NCBI GenBank assembly: GCA_023701385.1
Contig: JAMPXC010000006.1
Location: 1 to 64,000, forward strand
Origin: Pseudobdellovibrio sp.
GTDB taxonomy: Bacteria; Bdellovibrionota; Bdellovibrionia; Bdellovibrionales; Bdellovibrionaceae
Direction: 5' to 3'
DNA length: 64,000 nt
Shown here: positions 10,331 to 21,246 of the stretch, piece by piece
Layout: each line of letters starts with the position of its first letter
How positions within the stretch are numbered: position 1 is the first letter of the stretch
Position numbers and translations under genes: made by a program
The notes under the pieces: generated by a model
What the model was told of the DNA's origin: nothing
Database searches by the model: none
Seen by the model: only the letters and a program-made list of their open reading frames with translations

Positions 10331-10873
10331 TTAAATGTACTTATTTAATAACCAAGTCGCTAGTACAAGCAGATATAAAAACACAGCGATTTGGTAGGCG
10401 CGTTTACGATCCACTTGAAAGTTTTCAGTTAATCCAACCACGCAGAGTAAACTTGTAAAACCAAAACCGATTAAAGTGACCGGCGGAAAGTATTCTGAAG
10501 CGATTTGAAAAATGTAAAACGGAATTGAAGCTAATGTCACAAACGCAAAAAGTCTGCGGTAACTTTCTGTGCGGTTTTCAAAAAACTGAAAGTAGTAATA
10601 GAAAAACGTTGTTAAAAGCATACTTGATACCGTTGAAACAATCGGCATTAAGAAAATACCAGAAAGCGCACGTAGTAAGTTTAATTTAATGGCTCCGGCT
10701 AATACACCAGAAACAACGGCAAAAGTGATTTGCACGATGATTAAAGACATCCAATCCCAAGAAGGAATTTCTGTGATTTTCAAAACAGGATTTTTCACGA
10801 ATTCTTTGAGGTAATTCAGAATTTCTTTAACGTTAGTTTTTTGATGATTCATGTTGGGATTAACTTCTCTCAT
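10331..10873 (-). CDS. Yip1-like multi-pass membrane protein
   Basis: Several hydrophobic segments; Yip1-like organisation. Confidence 0.6.
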   Translation of the reverse strand: MREVNPNMNHQKTNVKEILNYLKEFVKNPVLKITEIPSWDWMSLIIVQITFAVVSGVLAGAIKLNLLRALSGIFLMPIVSTVSSMLLTTFFYYYFQFFENRTESYRRLFAFVTLASIPFYIFQIASEYFPPVTLIGFGFTSLLCVVGLTENFQVDRKRAYQIAVFLYLLVLATWLLNKYI

Positions 10874-10889
10874 ACAGAAATTATCTCAC

Positions 10890-11414
10890 TTATTCAGAAA
10901 GGAAATCAAGTTCTGCCAGCTTCACGCAGTGATCTATAAAGGCATACCATGTGTTTTTATCCGCATTAATGAACAAATTCTGTGGTTCAGTTACGGTAAA
11001 GCCTAAAAAATTAAGCCAGCGACGGTGTAAGTAATAAGCCAATGACGAAGTTTTGTAGTTGGGTTTAAAAGTTTTACCGATGATATTGATCGTTGAATTA
11101 TTCACATTTTTTAAAGCCTCAAAGAACTCCTGATAAGTTTGTTCATCGATAATGATGTGTGTGTTATCAAGCTCGGAAAGGCGGTGAGTGAAGGCCTTTT
11201 GGCGCAGCTCTTTATTGTTAAATGGCAGCTGCATTACAGAGGCGCGATAGCCGTGTTCGTAAAGGACTTCTGGCAGATCCCCCCAGGGTTTTTGGTAAAA
11301 GAAGATGCTCTTTGGACCAGAGACCAGTTTCAGAGGGCGTTTAGTCAATAAACAGTTTGGTTTCAGTTCTAACTTCATCGTTGTCGCTATGTGTACCGCT
11401 TGGCTTTGGGCCAA
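10890..11414 (-). CDS. Hypothetical protein
   Basis: ORF in intact array; likely start at an internal Met (MKLELKPN). Confidence 0.6.
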   Translation of the reverse strand: MAQSQAVHIATTMKLELKPNCLLTKRPLKLVSGPKSIFFYQKPWGDLPEVLYEHGYRASVMQLPFNNKELRQKAFTHRLSELDNTHIIIDEQTYQEFFEALKNVNNSTINIIGKTFKPNYKTSSLAYYLHRRWLNFLGFTVTEPQNLFINADKNTWYAFIDHCVKLAELDFLSE

Positions 11415-11459
11415 TCCTTAAAAAGGGTTCACTGTCAGAATAGAAAATAAACCCATTCT

Positions 11460-11906
11460 TTGGCAAACTGGAAATATATGATTCAAATGCAAAACCGTAA
11501 ATCCTGCTACTGTGCTTTTTGTAAGAATACTCGCAAAGTTTATTCAAATAAGCATATGAGTCTTTCAGGAATCGTGGGTATGGTGCTTTTAAGTTACGTG
11601 ATGACCTACGCCATCTGGCATCAACCGGATATTCGCGGTTTAATTATTATGGGAACATTATTGATGGTGGGCGAGAGTGCTACGCAGCTTCGCTGGCGCC
11701 AATCAATGGTGTGTCAGCACTGCGGTTTTGATCCGGTAATTTATGTGAGAAGCCCGGAACTTGCCGGTGCAAAAATCAAAGATTTTATGAGAACACGTTC
11801 AGAACGCCCGGAATATTTATTAAAACCAGCTTTGAATTTACCTGCACGCCGCGCCTCAGCTGAAAATACTCAACCACGTGGTGAAAATTTATCCTTGCGC
11901 GGTTAA
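11460..11906 (+). CDS. Hypothetical membrane protein with two CxxC pairs
   Basis: CAFC and CQHC pairs flanking hydrophobic segments; start may be internal (MIQMQNRK, 11478). Confidence 0.65.
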   Translation: MANWKYMIQMQNRKSCYCAFCKNTRKVYSNKHMSLSGIVGMVLLSYVMTYAIWHQPDIRGLIIMGTLLMVGESATQLRWRQSMVCQHCGFDPVIYVRSPELAGAKIKDFMRTRSERPEYLLKPALNLPARRASAENTQPRGENLSLRG

Positions 11907-11931
11907 TCCATTGATTTAATAATTACGAGAG

Positions 11932-12786
11932 ATGCGTCTAGCTTCATTCGTTTTTTTATTCGTATTTCTTTCTTTGCAATGCGTTTTTGCGCAAAACAAA
12001 GCCCATGTTTTAAATGCTGATACCGATGTTTATGGCAGCGCTGATTTTGATTCGGCGACAATCGGTACGGTTGACCCAGATGAAACATTTCTAGTTTCTA
12101 AAAAAACTTACGGCGAATTTTATAAAGTTAAATTTAAAGACGGCACGATCGGGTATATTCCAGATACTGAGGTGTACATCGAAGGCGTTGGAACCGTAAG
12201 AGAGACACCTTTTCGCGGTGATGACCTAGATAAAAAAGCAAAGCGCGCCAAACGTGAGGAAGATGAAGAATCACCTGAAGATGATACTGAAAATCCAAAC
12301 ATCAATTACAAAGGTGTTACATTTTCACTAATTAATTTTCACGAAGAGACTATGGGTGGAAACCAAGTGGCTGATCTGCAGGCATTTGGTTTTCGTTTTC
12401 AACCGCTACAAGGAAATTACCAATCAGGTTTAGCCTATGATTTGATGGTGGCTCCTAAGGCACCAGATTATTACGAAGAAAAAACCGGAGCTAAAACTTC
12501 TGGCGCCATTTTTTGGGGCAGCGCAGGAATTTCTAATGTTTCTGCCTTAAATTCAAACACTTCATTTCGCTACGGTGCGGGTCCTTTTTTACGTTATTCG
12601 TATTTTACGATTAAAGATGCCCCATTGCGCCCTCAAAGCACGTATAACCTGCAAGATTTAACAGTCGGTTTAGATTTTCAAGCCGGAATTATGCTTCATA
12701 GCCGCTTTGTCACGATTGATTTAGGCCTTCGCTACTTCTGGGACAAAGAATCTTATGGTGGCTTCGGCGTAGCATTCTTATTCTAA
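11932..12786 (+). CDS. SH3-like domain secreted protein
   Basis: Signal peptide then SH3_3-like VLNADTDVYGSADFDSATIGTV...GTIGYIPDTEVYI; C-terminal beta-rich region. Confidence 0.75.
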   Translation: MRLASFVFLFVFLSLQCVFAQNKAHVLNADTDVYGSADFDSATIGTVDPDETFLVSKKTYGEFYKVKFKDGTIGYIPDTEVYIEGVGTVRETPFRGDDLDKKAKRAKREEDEESPEDDTENPNINYKGVTFSLINFHEETMGGNQVADLQAFGFRFQPLQGNYQSGLAYDLMVAPKAPDYYEEKTGAKTSGAIFWGSAGISNVSALNSNTSFRYGAGPFLRYSYFTIKDAPLRPQSTYNLQDLTVGLDFQAGIMLHSRFVTIDLGLRYFWDKESYGGFGVAFLF

Positions 12787-12825
12787 TTTCTTGATTGGCT
12801 CATTCGCCCTTATTAGAATCCTGGC

Positions 12826-14646
12826 ATGTCTTCAATTCAGGTTTTATCTCCCGATGTTGTGAATCAAATTGCCGCTGGTGAAGTGGTTGAACGTCCGTCA
12901 CATTTAGTGAAAGAGCTTTTAGAAAACTCACTGGATGCAAACTCTACGCAAATTCAAATTGATGTGAATTTTGGTGGTAAGTTTATCAAGATCACAGATA
13001 ACGGCGATGGTATCACCAAAGAAGATTTACCGTTAGCACTGCAACGTCACGCGACCAGTAAGATTACCCAAACCAACGATCTTTGGAATTTATCAACTTA
13101 CGGATTTCGCGGTGAAGCTTTAGCGTCAGTAGCTGCGGTTTCAAAGCTCACTTTAATGAGTAAAGCTAAAAAAGCTAAAGCGGCCTTTCAGATTAAATCT
13201 GACTTTGGTGTGATCAGTGAAGTGATGCCGTCATCAATTGATACCGGCACACAAATTACTATTGATGTTTTGTTTGAAAATGTTCCCGCACGTTTAAAAT
13301 TCTTAAAGTCAGATTCAGCCGAGCTTGCGCAAATCAGAAACGTGATTCGTGCTTTATCTTTAGCGTATCCGCATGTTGAATTTAAATTAATCGAAAACGG
13401 TAAGCTTGATTTATTTTTTAAAGCTCAAGGTAATGCGAAAGATTTATCAGTACGTGCATCACAAGTTTTAGGTTTAAATAAAATTTATACGCAAGAAAAC
13501 CGTTACAAATCTTACGTTGTTAAAGCTTATTTTTCGTCTCCAAATGATGTGCAAAAAACGTCTAAAAATATTTGGATCTTTGCGCAAAAACGTTGGATTC
13601 AAGATCGCGGTTTGCAAGCGGCGATCACTGAAGCGTACAGAAGTTTATTAATGCACGGTGAATATCCGCAAGTGGTGATTGATCTTGAATGTGCGCCAGA
13701 TTTAATCGACGTAAATATTCACCCGACCAAATCACAAGTAAAATTCCAGGATGCCTCTGATGCTTTTCGTGCGGTGCACGGGGCTGTTAGACAAGGTTTG
13801 GAGTTAGCACCGTGGATTCCTAAAGTGGCACAAACTGAATCGGCGTCAGCCTCATTCGATTCACAACCGGCAGCGGGTGCTAGTTACCAGTCTTTCGTGC
13901 GCGAAATCCCGCAAATGAGTGTGCAAGATCAAACTCGTTTTACGGATCTGGGTTCATCGTTAGGAAACACCCAGTTTAAAACTAAATTAAGTGCGCTTGA
14001 GCAGTTATCGCAGTTAAAAGTGGATTCAACTCCGATTGCAGCAATTGAAACTGCAGGCGGGTACTGGTCCAGTTTACAAGTTTTAGGGCAGTTAAATTTA
14101 ACGTACCTTGTTTGTCAGAAACACGATCGTATGGTTTTAGTTGACCAGCACGCAGCCCATGAACGTGTGGCTTTTGAAAAGCTAATGCGTAAATGGAAAG
14201 GCGGAGCAATTGATCAGCAGGATTTTTTATTTCCGCTAGCGATTGATTTATCTCCTGAAAAAGCAGAAGCGTTACTTGCGCAATCTGAAAATATTGCCAA
14301 GATGGGAATCGAAATTGAAGCGCTTGGGCCATCAGTGATCGGGGTAAAATCAGCTCCGCTTTTTGTAAAAGAAGCCGCACTTCCAAAAATTTTTGATAAA
14401 ATGGCCACTGACATAGTTGATTACGGTGGAAGTTATTCTTTAGAAAAATCAATCGCAGATTTATTTGCAACGATGGCCTGCCATTCGGTGGTGCGTGCGG
14501 GGCAAAGTCTTTCGCAGGCAGAAATGGTTGAATTACTTAAAGCCATGGATGAATTTCCATTGTCGTCATTCTGTCCGCACGGGCGCCCGGTGTCGATTGA
14601 ATTTGCATTTAACGATATTGAAAAACAGTTTGGTCGCACCCTGTGA
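12826..14646 (+). CDS. mutL: DNA mismatch repair protein MutL
   Basis: VVNQIAAGEVVERPSHLVKELLENSLDA, TYGFRGEALASVAAVS. Confidence 0.97.
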   Translation: MSSIQVLSPDVVNQIAAGEVVERPSHLVKELLENSLDANSTQIQIDVNFGGKFIKITDNGDGITKEDLPLALQRHATSKITQTNDLWNLSTYGFRGEALASVAAVSKLTLMSKAKKAKAAFQIKSDFGVISEVMPSSIDTGTQITIDVLFENVPARLKFLKSDSAELAQIRNVIRALSLAYPHVEFKLIENGKLDLFFKAQGNAKDLSVRASQVLGLNKIYTQENRYKSYVVKAYFSSPNDVQKTSKNIWIFAQKRWIQDRGLQAAITEAYRSLLMHGEYPQVVIDLECAPDLIDVNIHPTKSQVKFQDASDAFRAVHGAVRQGLELAPWIPKVAQTESASASFDSQPAAGASYQSFVREIPQMSVQDQTRFTDLGSSLGNTQFKTKLSALEQLSQLKVDSTPIAAIETAGGYWSSLQVLGQLNLTYLVCQKHDRMVLVDQHAAHERVAFEKLMRKWKGGAIDQQDFLFPLAIDLSPEKAEALLAQSENIAKMGIEIEALGPSVIGVKSAPLFVKEAALPKIFDKMATDIVDYGGSYSLEKSIADLFATMACHSVVRAGQSLSQAEMVELLKAMDEFPLSSFCPHGRPVSIEFAFNDIEKQFGRTL

Positions 14647-15578
14647 GTGAAAAAACTAAAGTTGTTTTTGTAGTTGGCCCCACAGCATCCGGTAAAAGTG
14701 CATTAGCCATGCAGCTAGCAAAAAAGTTTAACGGAAGCATTATCAACATTGATAGTGTCCAGTTTTACGAAGGTCTAATTGTTGGCTCGGCAGCTCCTAG
14801 TGAAGACGAAAAAAAACAAGTTCCCCATTATTTATTTTCTTATGTCAAAGCTCCTGATGAAATGACAGCCGGGCAGTACATTCGTGATTTTTATGAATTA
14901 ATCGAATCAGGAAAAGCCACATCACCCCTTTTTGTTGTGGGTGGCACAGGTTTTTATGTGCAAGCCCTGGAAAAAGGAATGTACGATTTACCTGAAGTCA
15001 GTGAAGAAATAAAAAAAGAAGTTCTGGCTGATTTTGAAACTTTTGGCTCTGAAAAAATGTTTACCGAGCTTAAAGAATTTGACCCCGACACTGAATTACA
15101 TCCGAACGACCATTACCGTGTAGGCCGAGCCTTAGAAGTAAAACGTGCGTTTAATTTAAAAATGTCTGAGTTTAAAAATGCTGCGGCTGCAGACAATAAA
15201 AATAAACTTCCGTACCCCTCAATGAAAATTGGATTAACGTTTGAAACAAACGATAAAGAAAAATTCGCGCAGCGTGTCCACGAGCGCACTTTAAAAATGC
15301 TTGATGAGGGTATCATCGAAGAGACAAAACATTTCTTAGATGATGGTTTTGAAAATTGGGCGCCGCTTTCAAGTGTGGGCTATCATGAAGCGAAAGCGTA
15401 TTTGCAAGGCGAGCTTAAACGCGAAGAATTAGCGCCAGCGATCACGCAGGCCACGATGAAGCTCGTTAAAAAACAGAAAACTTGGTTTAAGCGCGACGAG
15501 GCCATACTTTGGTCTGATGTTTTTACCCCTGATTACGGGTCTCTCGAGAGAGAAGTTCAGGACTTCTTAGCAAAGTAA
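14643..15578 (+). CDS. miaA: tRNA dimethylallyltransferase
   Basis: VGPTASGKSALAMQLA, DSVQFYEGL, VGGTGFYVQAL. Confidence 0.94.
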   Translation: MSEKTKVVFVVGPTASGKSALAMQLAKKFNGSIINIDSVQFYEGLIVGSAAPSEDEKKQVPHYLFSYVKAPDEMTAGQYIRDFYELIESGKATSPLFVVGGTGFYVQALEKGMYDLPEVSEEIKKEVLADFETFGSEKMFTELKEFDPDTELHPNDHYRVGRALEVKRAFNLKMSEFKNAAAADNKNKLPYPSMKIGLTFETNDKEKFAQRVHERTLKMLDEGIIEETKHFLDDGFENWAPLSSVGYHEAKAYLQGELKREELAPAITQATMKLVKKQKTWFKRDEAILWSDVFTPDYGSLEREVQDFLAK

Positions 15579-15617
15579 ACTTTGACGCCTAAGAATAAAG
15601 CACGCCATAATTTATAA

Positions 15618-16508
15618 ATGAAAAGTATGACTGGCTACGGTCTGTGCCGGGCCCAAACCAACGAAGTAGCATTAGAGATCAGTATCAGAGCGGTGAACGG
15701 TCGCTTTTTAGAAACTCGTTTTCACTTACCAAAACCTTATTTTATCTTTGAATCGGATCTTAAGAAAAGACTTGGCGAATACGCTTTACGCGGAACAGTT
15801 GATATTTATATTTCACGAAAATTAAAAGCCAGCCACACCGCCGGAAAAATCGTTATCAACACGCGCTTAGCGCAAGAGTATTTAAAATCTTTCAAGAAGT
15901 TAGCTAAAGATTTAAAAATGAACGAAGCCGTTCGCTTTGATCTGATCTCGCGCCAAGCCGATGTGATCGTGATGGAAGAAGTGGACACATTAAACCCGCA
16001 AGAAGTTGTTCTTCTTAAAAAAGCTTTTGAAGCGGCTCTTAAAAAATTCGAACAAGAAAAAATCCGCGAAGGCGGAGCGCTAAAAAAAGATCTTTCAAAA
16101 AACTTAAAAGATCTGCAAAAGCACGTGGTTAAAATTTCTAAATTACGTGATGATGCGAATAAGATCCTTCAGGAAAAATTCGAAGCAAAAATCAAATCAC
16201 GTTTACCCAAAGAAGTTGTCGGCCAATCAGTTGATCCTTTACGCATTTCTCAAGAGATCGTTATTCAGCTCGAGAAAGCCGACATTAACGAAGAGCTGAT
16301 TCGTTTAACAGAGCACTTAAAAAACTTTGAAAAGCTGATTGAGAATTCGGTTGTTGAAGGTAAAAAGCTTGATTTTTACACACAGGAATTACTGCGTGAA
16401 GTTAATACCATCGGATCAAAAAGTCAGGTTGCCGGAATCACTGAATCTGTTGTAGAAGCTAAAACACTTATCGAAAGAATTAGAGAACAGGTGCAAAACA
16501 TAGAGTAA
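15618..16508 (+). CDS. YicC family endoribonuclease-like protein
   Basis: MKSMTGYG N-terminus and conserved C-terminus (LDFYTQELLREVNTIGSKS). Confidence 0.93.
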   Translation: MKSMTGYGLCRAQTNEVALEISIRAVNGRFLETRFHLPKPYFIFESDLKKRLGEYALRGTVDIYISRKLKASHTAGKIVINTRLAQEYLKSFKKLAKDLKMNEAVRFDLISRQADVIVMEEVDTLNPQEVVLLKKAFEAALKKFEQEKIREGGALKKDLSKNLKDLQKHVVKISKLRDDANKILQEKFEAKIKSRLPKEVVGQSVDPLRISQEIVIQLEKADINEELIRLTEHLKNFEKLIENSVVEGKKLDFYTQELLREVNTIGSKSQVAGITESVVEAKTLIERIREQVQNIE

Positions 16509-16510
16509 TT

Positions 16511-17095
16511 ATGACCGACGTTAACGACAAAGCTAAAACACCTACAAGAATGATCATCGTTGCGGCTCCAAGTGGAGCAGGCAAGAGCAGTTTTGTGGAA
16601 AAATTAGCTGCCGAAGATAATCGTTTACACGATGTTGTTACGTACACCACTCGTTCTATGCGCACGGGTGAAAGCCAAGGTAAGCCTTACTTTTTTATTA
16701 CTCCTGAAGATTTTGAACAGAAGAAAAATGAAAACTTCTTTATCGAGTGGGCGAAAGTTCACACGAACCACTACGGCACTTCGTACGAGCAGCTTCAAGG
16801 CGCTTGGGCAAAGGGTAAAGTGGTGATCATGGATATCGACATCCAAGGTGTTGCGACATTTAAAAGCAAGTACCCTGACGCTAAAACTGTGTTTATCTTA
16901 CCCCCATCACTGGATGAGCTAAGACGCCGCGTTATTAAACGCGATGGTGTGCCCCCAGTTGACCTAGAAATCCGCATGCAAAATGCTGAAAAAGAGATGG
17001 CTAAGGCCCACGAATTCGATGTTAGAATCGTTAATGACGATTTTAATCGCTCTTTTGCCGAATTTAAGAAGATCGTAGATAGCTGGCTAGCTTAA
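16511..17095 (+). CDS. gmk: Guanylate kinase
   Basis: IIVAAPSGAGKSSFVEKL, TYTTRSMRTGE, DIDIQGV. Confidence 0.96.
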   Translation: MTDVNDKAKTPTRMIIVAAPSGAGKSSFVEKLAAEDNRLHDVVTYTTRSMRTGESQGKPYFFITPEDFEQKKNENFFIEWAKVHTNHYGTSYEQLQGAWAKGKVVIMDIDIQGVATFKSKYPDAKTVFILPPSLDELRRRVIKRDGVPPVDLEIRMQNAEKEMAKAHEFDVRIVNDDFNRSFAEFKKIVDSWLA

Positions 17096-17154
17096 TTCCT
17101 TGAAATTTAGAGTACTTAGAAGTATAACTATGGTTTCGTTAAACCGGAGGTCCT

Positions 17155-17394
17155 ATGGCTCGCGTTACAGTTGAAGATTGCTTAGATAAAGTTCCTAACC
17201 GTTTTGCTTTAGTTTTATTAGTAGCTAAACGCGCAAAGCAATTACTTAAAGGTGGCGAGTGCACAGTAGCGACTCGTAACAATAAATACATCGTTAACTC
17301 ATTACGTGAAGTAGCGATCGGTAACGTGGTTTTCGACACTAAAGTTGATGAAACTACAGCTCGTGAAGATATGTTAAAAGACCTAAACAAATAG
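17155..17394 (+). CDS. rpoZ: DNA-directed RNA polymerase omega subunit
   Basis: [30 protein letters not shown]; follows gmk. Confidence 0.95.
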   Translation: MARVTVEDCLDKVPNRFALVLLVAKRAKQLLKGGECTVATRNNKYIVNSLREVAIGNVVFDTKVDETTAREDMLKDLNK

Positions 17395-17432
17395 GTTCTT
17401 ATTACGTTAGTCCGAATCAGTTAAAATTTGTT

Positions 17433-17462
17433 AAAAACCCGCTCACAAGGCGGGTTTTTTCA
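17433..17462 (+). terminator. Rho-independent terminator after rpoZ
   Basis: AAAACCCGC-TCACAAG-GCGGGTTTTTT. Confidence 0.85.
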
Positions 17463-17477
17463 TTTATTCTATAAGGA

Positions 17478-19712
17478 ATGTCTGACTTTTCTTCGACTTC
17501 GCATCTTGATGACCGTTTACCTACAAAGCCGGTGAAAACCGTCGAAGATCTATTGAGTAAAATTAGAACGTACTATCCTCAGGCTGATTTACAAATCGTT
17601 GAGAAGGCTTATCTATTTTCTGAAAAAGCTCACGAAGGGCAGTTGCGCCGTTCTGGTGAACCTTACATTTCACACCCGTTAAGTGTTGCGGGAATCTTAG
17701 CTGATTTAAAACTTGATATGGACACGATCATGACGGGCTTACTGCATGATACGGTTGAAGACACAGATGTAACTTTAGACGATATCAAACGTGAATTTGG
17801 CGAAACGGTCGCGTACTTAGTTGATGGCGTTACTAAAATCGGTCAGATGAATTTTCGTAACAGCTTTGAAAAGCAGGGCGAAAATATTCGTAAGATGATC
17901 GTATCGATGGGTAAAGATGTTCGCGTTGTTTTAGTAAAGTTAGCGGATCGTCTTCACAATATGCGCACGCTAAATCATATGCCGTACGAGAAACAAAATC
18001 GTATCGCGCAAGAGACGTTAGAGATTTATTGTCCTCTCGCGGGCCGTATCGGTATCAGTGCTTTAAAGATCGAATTAGAAGATCTGTGTTTTAGATATTC
18101 TCGCCCTGATAAATACTATGAACTTGTTCAATTAATCAAAAAGACTGAAGGCGATACTGATCGTTATATCGAAGAAGTAAAAAGAAACGTCAGCGACGTT
18201 TTGTCGAAATCAAATATTAAAAATTATAAAATTTACGGACGTTCAAAGCATTTATGGTCAGTCTACAGAAAGATGACCTCACGTAATCTTGATTACGATC
18301 AGATTTACGATGTGTTAGCGTTTCGTATTATCGTAAGTTCAGTCGTAGAATGTTACGAAGTGCTTGGGTATATCCACTCGATCTGGAAACCGATTCCAGG
18401 CCGTTTTAAAGATTTCATCGCGATGCCTAAATCAAATAACTACCAATCACTGCATACAACGGTGATCGGCCCGGGCGGTGATCGTATCGAGATTCAAATC
18501 CGTACTGAAGAAATGCATTTGATCGCCGAAAAAGGGATCGCGGCCCACTGGAACTATAAAGAGCGCGGAAACTTAACCGGTGATAAGTTACAGCAAGCGA
18601 ACTGGCTGCGTGAGTTAGTATCTCTTCATCAACAAGCTGATTCGTCTGATGAATTTTTAGAGACAATTAAAACTGACCTCATGGAAAAAGACATTTACGT
18701 TTTCACGCCACGTGGAGATGTCAAAGAACTTCCAGAAGGTTCAACGCCGGTAGATCTTGCTTACGCGATTCACACAAACTTAGGTAATACCTGTACCGGA
18801 GCTCGCGTCAACGGCCGTATGGTGCCATTAAAACACGCTCTACAAAATGGTGATCGTGTTGAAATTATCACTCTTAAAACACAAACACCGTCGAAAGATT
18901 GGTTAAAGTTTGTTGTTACCAATAAAGCTAAATCAAAAGTTCGCCAGTTCGTGAAAGAAGAACAGCGCCGTAATGCTCTTGCCATGGGTAAAGACCTTGT
19001 CGAGAAAGAATTCAGAAAATTCGGCATGGCGGCTTCAAAATATCTTAAAGGTGAGATTTTTGAAAAGTATGCCCGCGATAGCGGTGTCGTAGATGCCGAC
19101 GATTTATTTGTTAAAGTGGGTTACGGTAAAACTGAACCTCGTCATTTAGTTTCAGCCTTAGTTCCTGAAGCTCCAGAGAAAGTTGTAGATGCTAAAACAG
19201 CCGAATCAGCTTCGTTCATGGAGAAAGTTGTAAAGTCTGCGAAAAGTAAAAAACGTAAAACAAACTCACTGGTGTCAGTTGATGGCATGGATGACGTTTT
19301 AGTTCACTTTGCGAAATGCTGTGCACCGATTCCAGGTGATCCAATTTCTGGTTTTATCTCGCGCGGTAAGGGTATTATGATCCACCGTAGTGATTGCCAT
19401 AAAGTTTTTGAGTTAGATCAAATGCGCCGTGTGGATGTGGCGTGGACAACAAAAACCGCGGCTGTAGGTCAAGAACGCCAAGTGCGTTTGGAAGTGATCG
19501 GGCAAGACGTTCCGGGATTATTAAAATTAATGTCAGAGGCGTTTTCAGCCCAGGGTATTAATATTGAATCGGCACAAATCAGAACAACTCGTGATAAAAA
19601 AGCGGTTTGTATTTTTGAAATCTCAGTTAAAGATTTAACTCAGTTAACAAATTCAATTTTAGCTCTGCAAAAAATCAAAGGCATTATCGGCGTTAAGCGT
19701 GTGACTGAATAA
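17478..19712 (+). CDS. spoT: RelA/SpoT family (p)ppGpp synthetase/hydrolase
   Basis: HD domain (SHPLSVAGILADLKLD...LLHDTVEDTD), synthetase, TGS and ACT domains. Confidence 0.96.
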   Translation: MSDFSSTSHLDDRLPTKPVKTVEDLLSKIRTYYPQADLQIVEKAYLFSEKAHEGQLRRSGEPYISHPLSVAGILADLKLDMDTIMTGLLHDTVEDTDVTLDDIKREFGETVAYLVDGVTKIGQMNFRNSFEKQGENIRKMIVSMGKDVRVVLVKLADRLHNMRTLNHMPYEKQNRIAQETLEIYCPLAGRIGISALKIELEDLCFRYSRPDKYYELVQLIKKTEGDTDRYIEEVKRNVSDVLSKSNIKNYKIYGRSKHLWSVYRKMTSRNLDYDQIYDVLAFRIIVSSVVECYEVLGYIHSIWKPIPGRFKDFIAMPKSNNYQSLHTTVIGPGGDRIEIQIRTEEMHLIAEKGIAAHWNYKERGNLTGDKLQQANWLRELVSLHQQADSSDEFLETIKTDLMEKDIYVFTPRGDVKELPEGSTPVDLAYAIHTNLGNTCTGARVNGRMVPLKHALQNGDRVEIITLKTQTPSKDWLKFVVTNKAKSKVRQFVKEEQRRNALAMGKDLVEKEFRKFGMAASKYLKGEIFEKYARDSGVVDADDLFVKVGYGKTEPRHLVSALVPEAPEKVVDAKTAESASFMEKVVKSAKSKKRKTNSLVSVDGMDDVLVHFAKCCAPIPGDPISGFISRGKGIMIHRSDCHKVFELDQMRRVDVAWTTKTAAVGQERQVRLEVIGQDVPGLLKLMSEAFSAQGINIESAQIRTTRDKKAVCIFEISVKDLTQLTNSILALQKIKGIIGVKRVTE

Positions 19713-20275
19713 TGGGTAAGGGCATTCGTTTTATTGGAATCATCTTAATCGGGCTTTATCTCGGGATGTATTTCAAGGATGTTCAGTCAGCCAAGCTACC
19801 TGTCATCGAATGGCACACGGAAAATTTCAACGATATTCAATTTCAATCTCCGTTTAAATTTGAATTAGATCCAGGCATGCCAGCAGTGCCTGCCGAAGTT
19901 CAGGTACTGGTGAAAGAATTCAAACAAGTTCGAGCGCTTCAAAGCGGCGAAGTTACGATGAATGTCGTTAAAACGGTTTACGAAGATAAAGTCAAAGTTT
20001 CACTCGAAGGTGCTGCGACAGGTTCAATCAACGCTATGGCAAAAGAACTTGGTGATCAAACGCCGGTTCCTAACTTTGAACCGATTAAAGGTAAATCCTA
20101 CGAAGGCTATATTGGTATTTACAGTACTACTGTTGAGAATAAAAAAATTCTAATCCGTGCGGCCTACATCGTTAAAGGCCAAAATCTTTATATGGTGATT
20201 ATCATGTTCCCTGAAGGAAGTTTTTCTGAAGATCAAGCCTATAAAATTTTAGACTCTATTAAATTTAAAAATTAA
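19712..20275 (+). CDS. Hypothetical membrane-anchored protein
   Basis: ORF overlapping the spoT stop; N-terminal TM. Confidence 0.7.
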   Translation: MGKGIRFIGIILIGLYLGMYFKDVQSAKLPVIEWHTENFNDIQFQSPFKFELDPGMPAVPAEVQVLVKEFKQVRALQSGEVTMNVVKTVYEDKVKVSLEGAATGSINAMAKELGDQTPVPNFEPIKGKSYEGYIGIYSTTVENKKILIRAAYIVKGQNLYMVIIMFPEGSFSEDQAYKILDSIKFKN

Positions 20276-21246
20276 TTTTGCGCTTTTAAAACTTTAGCTA
20301 CTTCTGGCGCAAAGTATGTCAAGATTACATCGGCACCAGCACGGCGGAATGAGTACATGCACTCCATCATTGTTTTTTCTAAATCAAGTGCGCCAGCTTG
20401 GGCTGCGAAATGTAACATCGCGTATTCACCACTGACATTGTACACAGCGACCGGAACTGAAGAGTGCGCTTTAAGATCGGCAACCACATCAAGATAAGGA
20501 AGTCCTGGTTTTACCATCACCATATCTGCACCTTCAGAAATATCTAACGATAATTCGCGAACAGCTTCCGTGCGATTTCTAAAATCCATTTGATAAGTTT
20601 TTTTATCTCCTGCTTTTGGAGCAGAGTCTAAAGCTTCGCGAAATGGACCGTAAAAACTTGAAGCGTATTTTGCGGTGTAAGAAAGAATACTGGTTTTTGT
20701 AAAGCCATTTTCATCTAAGGCTTCGCGAATGGCAGCGACACGGCCATCCATCATGTCCGAAGGGCAGACCCAGTCAGCGCCCCACTGTGCTTGTTTAACG
20801 GCCATTTGCGATAAAATTTGCACGGTCTCATCATTTAAAATTTCGCCGTTTTTGACGATGCCATCGTGGCCATCTGACGAATAAGGATCAAGTGCCACAT
20901 CGGTAAACAAACTAATTTCTGGATGATTTTGTTTAAGATATTTGATCGCTTTCGGAAGTAGGCCGTTGTCATTTAAAGCTTCTGACCCAGGTGAGTCTTT
21001 TTTGCTGTCTTCGATTTTCGGGAAAAGTGCGTAGTTTTTAAGGCCTAATTTTTTCCAAGCGGTGATTTTTTCACCCAAAACATCCACACTCATGCGAGAC
21101 TGCCCAGGAAGCGTGCGAATAGGCTGGTCAATCTTCTCGCCGTCACAAATAAAGACGGGGTAAATAAGATTTGCCACATGTAAATTTGTCTCGGCGATCA
21201 TCTCACGAATGTTGCTTGTTTGGCGTAAGCGTCTAGGTCTGTGCAT
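20272..21246 (-). CDS. hemB: Delta-aminolevulinic acid dehydratase (porphobilinogen synthase)
   Basis: RPRRLRQT, VCPSDMMDGRV, MVKPGLPYLDVV motifs. Confidence 0.97.
   Translation of the reverse strand: MHRPRRLRQTSNIREMIAETNLHVANLIYPVFICDGEKIDQPIRTLPGQSRMSVDVLGEKITAWKKLGLKNYALFPKIEDSKKDSPGSEALNDNGLLPKAIKYLKQNHPEISLFTDVALDPYSSDGHDGIVKNGEILNDETVQILSQMAVKQAQWGADWVCPSDMMDGRVAAIREALDENGFTKTSILSYTAKYASSFYGPFREALDSAPKAGDKKTYQMDFRNRTEAVRELSLDISEGADMVMVKPGLPYLDVVADLKAHSSVPVAVYNVSGEYAMLHFAAQAGALDLEKTMMECMYSFRRAGADVILTYFAPEVAKVLKAQN

Noticed and set aside
13982-14470. 162-aa minus-strand ORF inside mutL
   Set aside because: Antisense to a highly conserved gene; composition typical of a shadow ORF.
20272-20330. 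Embedded terminator at the hemB/19712 convergent overlap
   Set aside because: TTTGCGC...GCGCAAA can pair but the loop is long and no U-tract follows.
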